Part shown: piece after piece, positions 1 to 7,867 of the stretch
Layout of the letters: each line of letters opens with the position of its first letter
Numbering within the stretch: position 1 is the stretch's first letter
Source of the DNA: an uncultured Muribaculaceae bacterium
GTDB taxonomy: Bacteria > Bacteroidota > Bacteroidia > Bacteroidales > Muribaculaceae
DNA length: 19,736 bases
NCBI GenBank assembly: GCA_910587075.1
Contig: CAJUKE010000032.1
Coordinates: 1-19,736 of the forward strand
Reading direction: 5' to 3'
Notes under the pieces: model-generated
Databases searched by the model: none
The model's input: only the letters and a program-made list of their open reading frames with translations
What the model was told of the DNA's origin: nothing
Position numbers and translations under genes: made by a program

Positions 1-1506
1 CCAGTTGTAGGTCGGGAAGCCCCAGTTCTGGCCGAGCACCGAGAAATCGTCGGGGGGCGCTCCGGCCTGGCACCCGAGGTTGAACAGGCGGGGAGAAATC
101 CAGGCATCGACGCTGTTGCGCGATATGCCGATGGGTATGTCGCCCTTGAGGGCCACCTTGCGCGAATGGGCGTAGGAGCGCACCTCGCTCATCTGCGAGG
201 CCAGGTGCATCTGGAGCCAGCAATGATAGTCGAACTCCCGGCGGTTGGCCTTCACGAAGTCGGCCACGCGGTCAGCGTCGTAGACGGCGTATTCACCCCA
301 GGTCGAGAAGTCGGCGCTGCCGTTCATATCGCGGAGCACGCAATAGGCGGCATAAGGAGTGAGCCAGGAATCGTTTGTCTTGACGAAATCCTTGAACTCC
401 TTTGTTTTCACAACCTTGGCTCCTACTTCGGCGAAGAGCTCGCGGGTATAGGCGTTCTTGGCCTCGTTGACCTTCACATAGTCGATTTCGGGGAGTTTGT
501 TGAGCTCCTCGGCGAGCGAGCGGTAATGCTCCTCGCGTCCGGGATCGGAGAGCCGCCCAACGGCGCTCAGACGGAGGTACATCGGGTGCAGCGCGAAACA
601 GGAGTTGGCGTTGTAGGGGTAGGAGTCGGTCCAAGAGTGGGTCATGGTGGTGTCGTTGACCGGGAGCACCTGTATGAACGACTGGCCGGTCTGGGCCGCC
701 CAGTCGACCATAAGCTTGAGGTCGAAGAACTCGCCGACGCCGAAATCCTCCTCCGAGCGGAGCGAGAACACGGGGATGGCCACGCCGGCACCGCGCCAGG
801 GAGCCTTGGGGTTGACCAGGCGCATACCGCCGACAAACATAGCCTCGCCCTGGGTCGCGGGAGCGCACGCCAGGCGGCGGTTGTCGCAAGCCTCCCAGGC
901 TACGACCCTGCGCCCTCCGGCCTCATCCTTTTTCAGAATCAGGAATTTGAACTCGGTGTTCTCGCTGAGCCCTTCGAGGGGCACGGAGCAGCTCCAGGTG
1001 GGGAAGAAAGCGTCGGAGAGCACCACCGCCTTGTCAATGTCCCAGTTGCCGAGCTGGTCGCAGCCGCCGGAAACGGCCACCACCTCGTCGGGCGCGATCA
1101 TCGGGGCATCGACGCTCAGCAGCATCTTGCCCGGCTCGACCACCGGCGGCAGGGCGCGCTGCTGGCGCTTGCACACACAGTCGGTGAAAACCACGGAGTA
1201 ATATGGTTTGTCCCAGGGCTGGTCCTGCCAGCGGTCGAAAAACTCGTAGGAGCGGGCGCCGGGGCGGAACATATGGCCTTTGCCCCACTCGCGCTTCTCA
1301 GCGCCGTTCTCGTGGCGCACGATATATGAATATTCGAATTCGGGAGTACCGTCGGGCACCTCGAACTGGGTCTTCCAAGTCTGCGCCCCGAAGAGCTCCA
1401 TCTTCACGAGCCACTCCTCCTTGTTGCCGTTGACAGGCACCAAGGCTTTGAGATACAGCGACTCACCCCAGTTAGTGCGGTAATCGATGCTGAATGAAAG
1501 AATCAT
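1..1506 (-). CDS. malQ: 4-alpha-glucanotransferase with N-terminal starch-binding domains (partial, C-terminus beyond window)
   Basis: The first 502 codons are visible, starting at the ATG at 1506; the C-terminal part lies off the left edge. Residues about 1-110 and 125-235 look like two CBM20-type starch-binding modules (for example the stretch around VSGCDQLGNWD in the second). The GH77 amylomaltase domain then begins near PWRGAGVAIPVFSLRSEEDF and contains VLPVNDT, SYPYNANSCFALHP, KGDIPIGISRNSVDAW and, at the window edge, GQNWGFPTYNW. Enzymes of this kind transfer alpha-1,4-glucan segments during glycogen/maltodextrin metabolism in the cytoplasm. The CBM20-CBM20-GH77 layout resembles plant DPE2 and is usual in Bacteroidales. 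The catalytic aspartate and glutamate are not in view. A TAACTTTG promoter element lies 39 bases upstream and a terminator isolates it from the operon behind, so it is probably transcribed from its own promoter. Confidence 0.92.
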   Translation of the reverse strand, partial: MILSFSIDYRTNWGESLYLKALVPVNGNKEEWLVKMELFGAQTWKTQFEVPDGTPEFEYSYIVRHENGAEKREWGKGHMFRPGARSYEFFDRWQDQPWDKPYYSVVFTDCVCKRQQRALPPVVEPGKMLLSVDAPMIAPDEVVAVSGGCDQLGNWDIDKAVVLSDAFFPTWSCSVPLEGLSENTEFKFLILKKDEAGGRRVVAWEACDNRRLACAPATQGEAMFVGGMRLVNPKAPWRGAGVAIPVFSLRSEEDFGVGEFFDLKLMVDWAAQTGQSFIQVLPVNDTTMTHSWTDSYPYNANSCFALHPMYLRLSAVGRLSDPGREEHYRSLAEELNKLPEIDYVKVNEAKNAYTRELFAEVGAKVVKTKEFKDFVKTNDSWLTPYAAYCVLRDMNGSADFSTWGEYAVYDADRVADFVKANRREFDYHCWLQMHLASQMSEVRSYAHSRKVALKGDIPIGISRNSVDAWISPRLFNLGCQAGAPPDDFSVLGQNWGFPTYNW

Positions 1507-1545
1507 TTATGGTGATATGTTTTGATTTGTGTAAGTAAGAATAGG

Positions 1546-1553
1546 CAAAGTTA
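1546..1553 (-). promoter_or_regulatory. Bacteroidota -7 promoter element for malQ
   Basis: The minus strand reads TAACTTTG, a perfect match to the TAnnTTTG consensus, about 40 bases before the malQ ATG. No convincing TTTG -33 element is seen; that position falls in the upstream terminator hairpin. Confidence 0.6.
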
Positions 1554-1565
1554 GCCATAAAAAGA

Positions 1566-1594
1566 AAAACATACGCCCGGCGGGCGTATGTTTT
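1566..1594 (-). terminator. Rho-independent terminator after the amidase-MCE operon
   Basis: A 13-bp perfect inverted repeat (AAAACATACGCCC and its complement) encloses a three-base loop, with A/T tracts on both sides, so it could act in either direction. It lies 66 bases after the stop codon of the MCE gene and before the malQ promoter, so its main job is probably to end the upstream operon. Confidence 0.85.
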
Positions 1595-1659
1595 AAAGCA
1601 TATATAACTCTTATTAAGATGTCTTATTGAGAAGTCCTATCAAGATAGCGATGACCGGA

Positions 1660-2556
1660 TCAGAGCAGCTTGATCGAGATGTAGCGCTTGGGATTCTTCT
1701 TGACGTCGATCAGGAGCGAGTCGAGCGAGGCGGCCGCGGCGTTGAGGTTGTTGTAAAGCGCGCGGTCGTGGGTGAGCGCGCCGAGGGTCGACTCGGGGTT
1801 GTCAAGCTCCTCGGAGAGGGCGCGGAGGTTGGTCGACACCACCATAAGGTTGTTCATCAGCGAATCGACCGGCATCGCTGCAAGCTTGCCGGATACCTGC
1901 GAGAGGTCGGCGGTGATGGTGTTCACGTTGCCTGTAATCGAGTTGACATTGGTCATCACCGGCGAGAGCTGCCCGGCGGTGGCGTCGAGCTTCCTCATGG
2001 TCTGGCTGAGGCTGAGGGTAATGTCGTCGAGACGCTTTACCGACTGGGCGAGCGCCGGATCGCGCACGAGGGTGTTGAGGGCGGTCACCAAGGAGTCGAT
2101 TTTCGGGAAAATGGCGCTGACGCTCGGCATAAGCTGGTCCGACACGGCACCCATCAGCCCCTGGGCGGTCTCACCCTCCAGGCGGTTGCCAATTTCGTGG
2201 AAATCCTTCGACTGGCTCATATGGAGCGCCACGGTGGAGGTGCCCAGGAGGTCCTGCTCGATCACCGCCTTGGAGCCGAGCGGGAGGCGCAGCTCGCGGT
2301 CGAGGCTCAGCTCTACGCGCACATGGCCCGGATTGTCGTACTCATAGGTGATTTCGCGCACCTGCCCGACTTTGAAGCCGTTGAGGGTTACGGGTGCCGA
2401 CTTCTGCAGACCGGCCACGTTGGTGTACGACGCGTAATAATAGTTAGCGGGCTTGAAGATGTTCACGCCCTTTAGGAATTCGATGCCGAAGTAAAGCACC
2501 GCCAGGGCAATCACGGCGCAGAGGCCGATGAGCACTTCTTTTTTCGGGGTTTTCAT
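1660..2556 (-). CDS. MCE/MlaD-family lipid-transport protein
   Basis: This 298-residue protein starts MKTPKKEVLIGLCAVIALA. It has a single N-terminal membrane anchor (about residues 8-28) followed by an MCE domain (about 38-115, with the typical NVAGLQKSAPVTLNGFKVGQV segment). The rest is a long helical region with repeated T/S-hydrophobic spacing of the kind that forms the MCE needle or barrel extension. MCE proteins bind phospholipids in the periplasm and work with an MlaE-type permease and MlaF-type ATPase; neither partner gene is in the window. The gene lies 63 bases behind the amidase, with no promoter or terminator seen between them, so the two are probably co-transcribed and serve envelope maintenance. 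The exact substrate is not known. Confidence 0.88.
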   Translation of the reverse strand: MKTPKKEVLIGLCAVIALAVLYFGIEFLKGVNIFKPANYYYASYTNVAGLQKSAPVTLNGFKVGQVREITYEYDNPGHVRVELSLDRELRLPLGSKAVIEQDLLGTSTVALHMSQSKDFHEIGNRLEGETAQGLMGAVSDQLMPSVSAIFPKIDSLVTALNTLVRDPALAQSVKRLDDITLSLSQTMRKLDATAGQLSPVMTNVNSITGNVNTITADLSQVSGKLAAMPVDSLMNNLMVVSTNLRALSEELDNPESTLGALTHDRALYNNLNAAAASLDSLLIDVKKNPKRYISIKLL

Positions 2557-2619
2557 AATTTATGATGTCGTTTCGTTTTTCGTACTTGGTGTCAATGTGG
2601 TCCGCGATTGAAGGTTGGG

Positions 2620-3846
2620 CTATTTTTCCATGCCGACGCGCTTTCCGCCGCGCATCACCACTATGAACGCCTCTGGAAATTTCTTCCTGACCTTCCCGAG
2701 CGCCTTCCGGGCCTCCTTGGCCGAGCCGTAGGATCCGGCGGTGTACTTCAGCATCCCACCTTCCTTATAATAGGAAACATCCTTAAGCCCTTTTAGTTGG
2801 GGCGACCCGGCGGGAAGCGGGGAGCCGGTGGCGAGAATCTGCACTCGCCACTCCGTTGTCCCATCGGCGGGGATGGCCTCGGCCGGAGCCTGCTCCTCGG
2901 GGCACACCTCCCTTGGAGGTGGGGCCGCCGAGCGTTTGAGCGCCGGGGCCGCGTCGCCCTCCTTGCCTCCGGTGGACACGCGTTTGGCCGATGGCATGCG
3001 GTCGCCTGTGACGCTCTCACCATAGGTGTTGAGGTAGGAGCAGAACGCGTTGTAAATGGAGGCCGCAAGGGCACGCTTGCCGGAGTCGGAGTTGAGGTAA
3101 CGCTCGGAGTCGGGGTTGCAGATGAAGTCAAGCTCGACGAGCACCGAGGGCATCGAGGTGGCCCACAGCACCCAGAATCCGGCCTGACGAACACCCTTGG
3201 GGGCTCGCCCCGCGCCGGCGCAAAGTTCGGAATGCACGGCGTCGGCAAACTCGATGCTCTGGTCGAGGCGCTTGTTCTGCGACAGCTCGAATATAATGTC
3301 GCTCTCAAGGGAGTTGGGGTCGAAACCCGCGTATTTCACGGTGTGGTCGGCCTCAAGCTCCATCACGGCGTTCTCGCGCTTGGCCACGGCGAGGTTCTCG
3401 GCCGTCTTGTGGAGGCCGAGCGTGTACACCTGGCACCCGTGAATGGTCGCGCGGTTGCGGTTTCGCTTGTCGACCGAGTTGACGTGGATGGATATAAAGA
3501 GGTCGGCCTGCGCCTTATTGGCAATGGCGGCGCGCTCGCTCAACGGGATGAACACGTCGGTTTTGCGGGTGAACACGGTGTTGACCTTCTCGCCGAGATT
3601 CTTGTCGATCAGCGACCCGAGAATCTTGGCCACGTCGAGCACGATGGTCTTCTCGTTGGTAATCTTGCCTACCGCGCCGAAGTCCTTCCCTCCGTGGCCC
3701 GGGTCGAGCACCACCACGAAATCGCGAGCGGCGCATTCGTGCGCCCCGGGGAGAGCGCATAGAGCCAGCGCGGCAGCGGCCACAACGCCGCGGCAGCGCC
3801 CGAGCAGGGCTTCAGCCCTGAAATATTTAAGCCAAAAAGCTTTCAC
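2620..3846 (-). CDS. N-acetylmuramoyl-L-alanine amidase (Amidase_3) with C-terminal SPOR domain
   Basis: A periplasmic zinc amidase that cleaves the amide bond between MurNAc and the peptide stem. I place the start at the GTG at 3846 (408 residues). The frame is open to an ATG at 3981, but a TATCTTTG promoter lies inside that extension and its translation is low-complexity. From the GTG the protein begins MKAFWLKYFR, then has a hydrophobic signal segment (VVAAAALALCALPG) and probable cleavage near HECAA. The zinc ligands are in DPGHGG (H51), the Glu of NEKT (E65) and FISIHVNS (H121); a catalytic Glu is in SVLVELDF. After a Pro/Ala/Lys-rich linker, the last ~75 residues (from TTEWRVQI) match a SPOR-like peptidoglycan-binding domain. 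It is the first gene of a likely operon with the MCE protein. Confidence 0.88.
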   Translation of the reverse strand: MKAFWLKYFRAEALLGRCRGVVAAAALALCALPGAHECAARDFVVVLDPGHGGKDFGAVGKITNEKTIVLDVAKILGSLIDKNLGEKVNTVFTRKTDVFIPLSERAAIANKAQADLFISIHVNSVDKRNRNRATIHGCQVYTLGLHKTAENLAVAKRENAVMELEADHTVKYAGFDPNSLESDIIFELSQNKRLDQSIEFADAVHSELCAGAGRAPKGVRQAGFWVLWATSMPSVLVELDFICNPDSERYLNSDSGKRALAASIYNAFCSYLNTYGESVTGDRMPSAKRVSTGGKEGDAAPALKRSAAPPPREVCPEEQAPAEAIPADGTTEWRVQILATGSPLPAGSPQLKGLKDVSYYKEGGMLKYTAGSYGSAKEARKALGKVRKKFPEAFIVVMRGGKRVGMEK

Positions 3847-3864
3847 TTCAACCAAAAAATTGCT

Positions 3865-3872
3865 CAAAGATA
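3865..3872 (-). promoter_or_regulatory. Bacteroidota -7 promoter element for the amidase-MCE operon
   Basis: The minus strand reads TATCTTTG, a perfect TAnnTTTG match, ending 18 bases before the GTG start. The same spacing is seen upstream of priA. No clear TTTG -33 element is visible. The site argues against translation from the distant in-frame ATG at 3981. Confidence 0.6.
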
Positions 3873-3890
3873 CGAAAAAATCCCCATCCT

Positions 3891-3950
3891 CCGCCCCCGC
3901 CCCGCCATTTTTCTCACCCCATGCCCCGCGACACCCCCACCCCGCCGCCC
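3891..3950 (-). other. G-rich tract with G-quadruplex motif
   Basis: On the minus strand, five successive runs of three to five Gs (3950 down to 3917) are separated by loops of about 4, 1, 6 and 3 bases. Two more runs lie at 3892-3904. This fits the G3+N1-7 quadruplex pattern. It falls between the umuC stop and the amidase promoter. Folding is not shown by sequence alone. Confidence 0.5.
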
Positions 3951-3992
3951 AATAGCCCACAATCCGCCCCAAAACCGCCAACTCTCCGAGGG

Positions 3993-5285
3993 TCAGTCGA
4001 GGGTGAAGTCGGAGGGGCGGGTTGAGTAGTCGGGCGATTTGAGGGCGCGGCGTATGGCGTTGGTGAATTTCACGTTCTTGCCGTCGGCCCCCTTGGCGGA
4101 GTATTGCTGGGCCGCGATCACCACGGTGTCGGCCCCCAGGCGGCGGTTTATCTCGTCGATGGCTTCCGACACCGAACGATAGCGGCGGCTCAGCTCGGGG
4201 TCGTACTCGAACAGGTCGGGCTGCACGGCCTCGGCCGAGCTTATGTCACTCACCATCACCCCGGCGCGCTTGTAGCGTATGCCGGGCCGGAATATCGAGG
4301 CGAGCACGCACAGAGCCGCGCCCACGATTTCGGTGGAGGTTGAGGTCGGGGTGGTGAACGTATATGATGCCGAACCGTCGTATTGGGCGAGGTCATCGCG
4401 GAAATGGTTCGACTGCGCGAATACCATAAGTTTGGCGCACACCGACCGCTGACCGCGCAATTTCGCGGCGCACCGTGCGGCATAGTTCGCGACATGGGCC
4501 CGCAACTCCGCCGGGTCCCCTATCATCTCGGGGAAGGAGCGGCTGGTCATTATGCTCTTCTTCGTAGTGTCGAAATCGTCAAGGTCAACGGCGTTCTCTC
4601 CCCGGAGCTCGGCCCAGGTGCGCTCCCCGGTGACGTGGTATTTCGACCGTATCCAGCCGCGCGAGCGTTGGGCGAAATCCCAGGCGGTGCTGATGCCGTA
4701 GGCGGCGAGACTTTTGACCATACGCCGCCCGATGCCCCACACCTCCCCCACGTCAAATAAGCGTAGCGCGGTGAGGCGCTGCTCCTCGGTGGCGATCATG
4801 CAGCATTTGTTGTAGCCCGGATATTCCTTGGCGAAACGGCTGGCCACTTTGGCGAGGGTCTTGGTGGGGGCGATGCCTATGCTCACGGGTATGCCAGTCC
4901 AGCGGCGCACCTTGCGGGCGAGCGCCTCACCCCATGCCTTCAAGTCGACACGATCCATACCACCGAGGTCGAGAAACGCCTCGTCAATCGAGTACTGGAG
5001 CACCGAGGGGGCATCCTCGCGCAGCACCGCCATCACACGCGACGACATATCGCCGTAGAGGGTGTAGTTCGATGAAAAGGCCGTTACCCCCGAGTCGGGA
5101 AACTGCTGGAGCATCTGATAGTAAGGGAGGCACATCTTGATGCCGAGCGCCTTGGCTTCGCGCGAGCGGGCAACGACGCAGCCGTCGTTGTTGCTCAGCA
5201 CAACGACCGGGCGCCCGTTGAGGTCGGGCCGGAACACCCGCTCGCAGGAACAGAAGAAGTTATCGCAGTCGACTACGGCCCACAT
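3993..5285 (-). CDS. umuC: Y-family translesion DNA polymerase, UmuC type
   Basis: 430 residues, close to the usual length of UmuC (about 420). It starts MWAVVDCDNFFCSCERVF with the motif I acidic residues D6 and D8 and E15, followed by NDGCVVARSREAKALGI. The catalytic SIDEAFLD (D101, E102) and PVSIGIAPTKTLAKVASRFAK are present, as is the helix-hairpin region VWGIGRR. The C-terminal end (YSAKGADGKNV to SPDYSTRPSDFTLD) is typical of UmuC/DUF4113 rather than DinB. It is the error-prone DNA polymerase of Pol V-type complexes, normally activated by processed UmuD. It begins 28 bases after the priA stop codon, so the two are probably co-transcribed. The UmuD-like gene is about 4.2 kb away on the other strand, which is unusual. 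Confidence 0.93.
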   Translation of the reverse strand: MWAVVDCDNFFCSCERVFRPDLNGRPVVVLSNNDGCVVARSREAKALGIKMCLPYYQMLQQFPDSGVTAFSSNYTLYGDMSSRVMAVLREDAPSVLQYSIDEAFLDLGGMDRVDLKAWGEALARKVRRWTGIPVSIGIAPTKTLAKVASRFAKEYPGYNKCCMIATEEQRLTALRLFDVGEVWGIGRRMVKSLAAYGISTAWDFAQRSRGWIRSKYHVTGERTWAELRGENAVDLDDFDTTKKSIMTSRSFPEMIGDPAELRAHVANYAARCAAKLRGQRSVCAKLMVFAQSNHFRDDLAQYDGSASYTFTTPTSTSTEIVGAALCVLASIFRPGIRYKRAGVMVSDISSAEAVQPDLFEYDPELSRRYRSVSEAIDEINRRLGADTVVIAAQQYSAKGADGKNVKFTNAIRRALKSPDYSTRPSDFTLD

Positions 5286-5313
5286 ACCATATATAATAAT
5301 GTCTCGGCGGCGC

Positions 5314-7797
5314 TCACTGAGGATCGACGTCGTAATAGACTATAGTTGACTTCATTTCGGGAAGCGAATGGAACTGGACGTATACGTCCCTGAGCAGGGC
5401 CTTAACTTTGGCCATCGACGCGTCGGGTTCGACCTTCAGCATTATCTTCCTGATATACAGATTCTGCACCCTTCCCACCGGGGGTTCCTCCGGGCCGTAA
5501 ACGCGGCTGCCGAGCAGTCGGCGCAGATGGTCGGCGTAGCGCTGCGCTATCCCCCTCAGGGCCGCGGGGTCGCGGTGTTTGAGGTATATGTTCACCACCC
5601 GGGCAAAGGGGGGATAGAAATAGCGGCGCCGCTCCTCAATCTCGCTGCGGTAGAACCCTTCGTAGTCGTGGGCCTTGACGAACGACAGCACCGGGTGGGC
5701 GGGCTGGGTGGTTTGGATGACCACGCGCCCGGGAGCCCCCTCGCGGCGCCCGGCGCGCCCCGACACCTGCTCAAGCATATTGAACGCGCGCTCGGCGGCG
5801 CGGAAATCGGGGAAATTAATCAGGCTGTCGGCACTAACCACGGCCACGGTCTCAACCCCCTCGAAGTCGAGCCCCTTGGTGACCATCTGGGTGCCGACGA
5901 GCAGCCCCGCCTTGCGGGCCGAGAAATCGTCGATTATCTTTTCGTAGGAGTCCTTGTTGCGGGTCGAGTCGAGGTCCATACGGAGCACGCGGGTTTCGGG
6001 GAAAACCTCGGCAAGCTCCTCCTCGACGCGCTCGGTGCCGTAGCCGAGCACCTCGATCGCGGGCTCCTTGCATTGCGGGCATACCTGCGGCAGGGGGTAA
6101 AGCGCCCCGCAATAGTGGCACTGCAGCTGGCGTATGGCCCGGTGGTAGGTAAGGGCCACATCGCACGCCGAGCAGCGCGGGGTCCAGGCGCACTGCTTGC
6201 AGCGGGCCACCGGGGCGTAGCCGCGGCGGTTCTGGAACAGTATGGCCTGCGAACCCTTGGAGATGCTTTCGCGTATCAGCTTGATGGTGCGCAGCCCGAG
6301 CGCCCCGCGGGTGGCCTTGGCCTTGCGGGCCTCAAGCATATCGACCACCTCGATGCGCGGCAGACTGACGTCGCCGAAGCGCGTCAGCAGCTCCACGAGG
6401 CCGAACTTCCCTTCGAGTGCCTTCCAATAGGTTTCGACCGAGGGGGTCGCGGTGCCGAGGAGCGTGCGGGCGCCGTGCATTCGGGCCAGCACCATGGCCG
6501 CGTCGCGGGCGTTGTAGCGCGGCGCCGGCTCGTACTGCTTGAAGCTCGACTCGTGCTCCTCGTCGATAATCACCGCCCCGAGTTTCGCGAACGGAAGGAA
6601 CACCGATGAGCGCGCCCCTATCACGACGCAAGGCTCCGACGACCGCAGAAGCTTCTTCCATATGTCGACCCGCTCGTTGTCGGAAAACTTGGAGTGATAG
6701 ATCACAACCCTCTCGCCGAACACCTCCTGAAGGCGGCGGGTAAGCTGGGTGGTCAGCGCGATCTCGGGCACGAGGTACAGGACCTGGTTGCCCTGGTTGA
6801 GCACTAAATTTATTATATGTATGTATATCTCGGTCTTGCCCGACGAGGTGACCCCCCGGAGAAGCGTCACCTCCTTTTCAAGCCAGGAGCGGTGTATGGC
6901 GTCGAGCGCCTCGGTCTGAGGGGCCGACAGGCGTGGGAGCGCCCCGGAGGCCTTACCCTCGAAGCGGAACCGGTTTACCTCCTTCTTATATATCTCTATC
7001 ACCCCTTTCTTCTCGACCGCCGAGAGTACCGCGGCCGAAACGCCCGAGCGCTCAAGCAGCATCGCTTTCGACACCTCGGCCGCGGGGCCGGGGCGCTGGA
7101 TGCCGGAAAGCTCCACCAGGGCCAGCAGCACGGCCTCCTGTTTCGGGGCCCCCTTCACGGCGGCGAAGGCGGCGGGGAGCCCCTCGCGCCCTCCGGCGAT
7201 CCGCGCGTGGCTGACGTAGCGCGTGCGGTACCGCTCGACGAGTTTCTCGGAGATGATAAGCACGCCCCGCCCTATCATGCGCCCCACGGCGGCGGGAACC
7301 CCCTTGTAGTCTTTCAGCTCCTTGGCCACACTCTCGACCTTGAGGTGCCCCTCGTGGTCGATGAGCTGGTAAATGGCCGCCTCGCGCTCGTCGGCGAGCG
7401 GCATTTCGGAAATATCGTAATCGGGATTGACCTCTACGAAGGTCTCGCTCTCGACCTTGAGCCCGGCGGGCACCGCCGCCTTGAACACCTCGCCGGGAGC
7501 GCACAGGTAATAGTCGGCGAGCCACTGCCAGAATTTCACCTGCGGGTGGCGCACCACCGGGGCCCGGTCGGGCACCACGGCGATCTCCTTGATGTCGAAA
7601 CCCTCGGCGGCGGAGGTCGGGAACCCCACCACTATGCCCGTGTAAAACTTGTTGCGGCCGAAAGGCACCACGACGCGGAAGCCTACACCTAACTCACCCC
7701 GGTACTCCTCGGGTATGCGGTAGGTGAAGGTGGCGTGCAGCGGAAGCGGCAATAGCACTTCGGCAAATTCGGGTCTCGCGGGCGGGGTGTTGGGCAT
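5314..7797 (-). CDS. priA: Primosomal protein N' (replication restart helicase PriA)
   Basis: 827 residues. It starts with a 3'-DNA-binding domain (about 10-110), followed by a winged-helix segment and a superfamily 2 helicase. Walker A GVTSSGKT is at 315-322, the DEEH box at 412-415 and LGTATPSVET near 447. The eight zinc-ligand cysteines are all present at about 533, 536, 542, 545, 560, 563, 573 and 576. Helicase motifs GTQMVTKGLDFEGV and VSGRAGR (678-684) follow. PriA recognises stalled or repaired replication forks and reloads the replisome. A TATCTTTG promoter lies 18 bases upstream of the ATG. Because umuC follows after 28 bases, fork restart and translesion synthesis appear to be co-expressed here. 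Confidence 0.97.
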   Translation of the reverse strand: MPNTPPARPEFAEVLLPLPLHATFTYRIPEEYRGELGVGFRVVVPFGRNKFYTGIVVGFPTSAAEGFDIKEIAVVPDRAPVVRHPQVKFWQWLADYYLCAPGEVFKAAVPAGLKVESETFVEVNPDYDISEMPLADEREAAIYQLIDHEGHLKVESVAKELKDYKGVPAAVGRMIGRGVLIISEKLVERYRTRYVSHARIAGGREGLPAAFAAVKGAPKQEAVLLALVELSGIQRPGPAAEVSKAMLLERSGVSAAVLSAVEKKGVIEIYKKEVNRFRFEGKASGALPRLSAPQTEALDAIHRSWLEKEVTLLRGVTSSGKTEIYIHIINLVLNQGNQVLYLVPEIALTTQLTRRLQEVFGERVVIYHSKFSDNERVDIWKKLLRSSEPCVVIGARSSVFLPFAKLGAVIIDEEHESSFKQYEPAPRYNARDAAMVLARMHGARTLLGTATPSVETYWKALEGKFGLVELLTRFGDVSLPRIEVVDMLEARKAKATRGALGLRTIKLIRESISKGSQAILFQNRRGYAPVARCKQCAWTPRCSACDVALTYHRAIRQLQCHYCGALYPLPQVCPQCKEPAIEVLGYGTERVEEELAEVFPETRVLRMDLDSTRNKDSYEKIIDDFSARKAGLLVGTQMVTKGLDFEGVETVAVVSADSLINFPDFRAAERAFNMLEQVSGRAGRREGAPGRVVIQTTQPAHPVLSFVKAHDYEGFYRSEIEERRRYFYPPFARVVNIYLKHRDPAALRGIAQRYADHLRRLLGSRVYGPEEPPVGRVQNLYIRKIMLKVEPDASMAKVKALLRDVYVQFHSLPEMKSTIVYYDVDPQ

Positions 7798-7815
7798 AAT
7801 GGTCGTTTCTTTTTA

Positions 7816-7823
7816 CAAAGATA
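7816..7823 (-). promoter_or_regulatory. Bacteroidota -7 promoter element for priA-umuC
   Basis: The minus strand reads TATCTTTG, a perfect TAnnTTTG match, ending 18 bases before the priA start and lying in the 70-base gap after the antiporter gene. No convincing -33 TTTG was found at the usual distance. Confidence 0.6.
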
Positions 7824-7867
7824 CTCATTTCATGTTTCCCGCGGCGCGTAAACCCCCAAAAACCTCC

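Noticed and set aside
900..935. REP-like CGCCCTCCGG sequence inside malQ
   Set aside because: It lies in conserved coding sequence and lacks the rest of the repeat, so it is a chance match in GC-rich DNA; the similar stretch in priA near 7190 is rejected for the same reason.
166..1329. Long plus-strand open frame opposite malQ
   Set aside because: It is a GC-rich antisense shadow; the minus-strand frame encodes a clear CBM20-GH77 protein.
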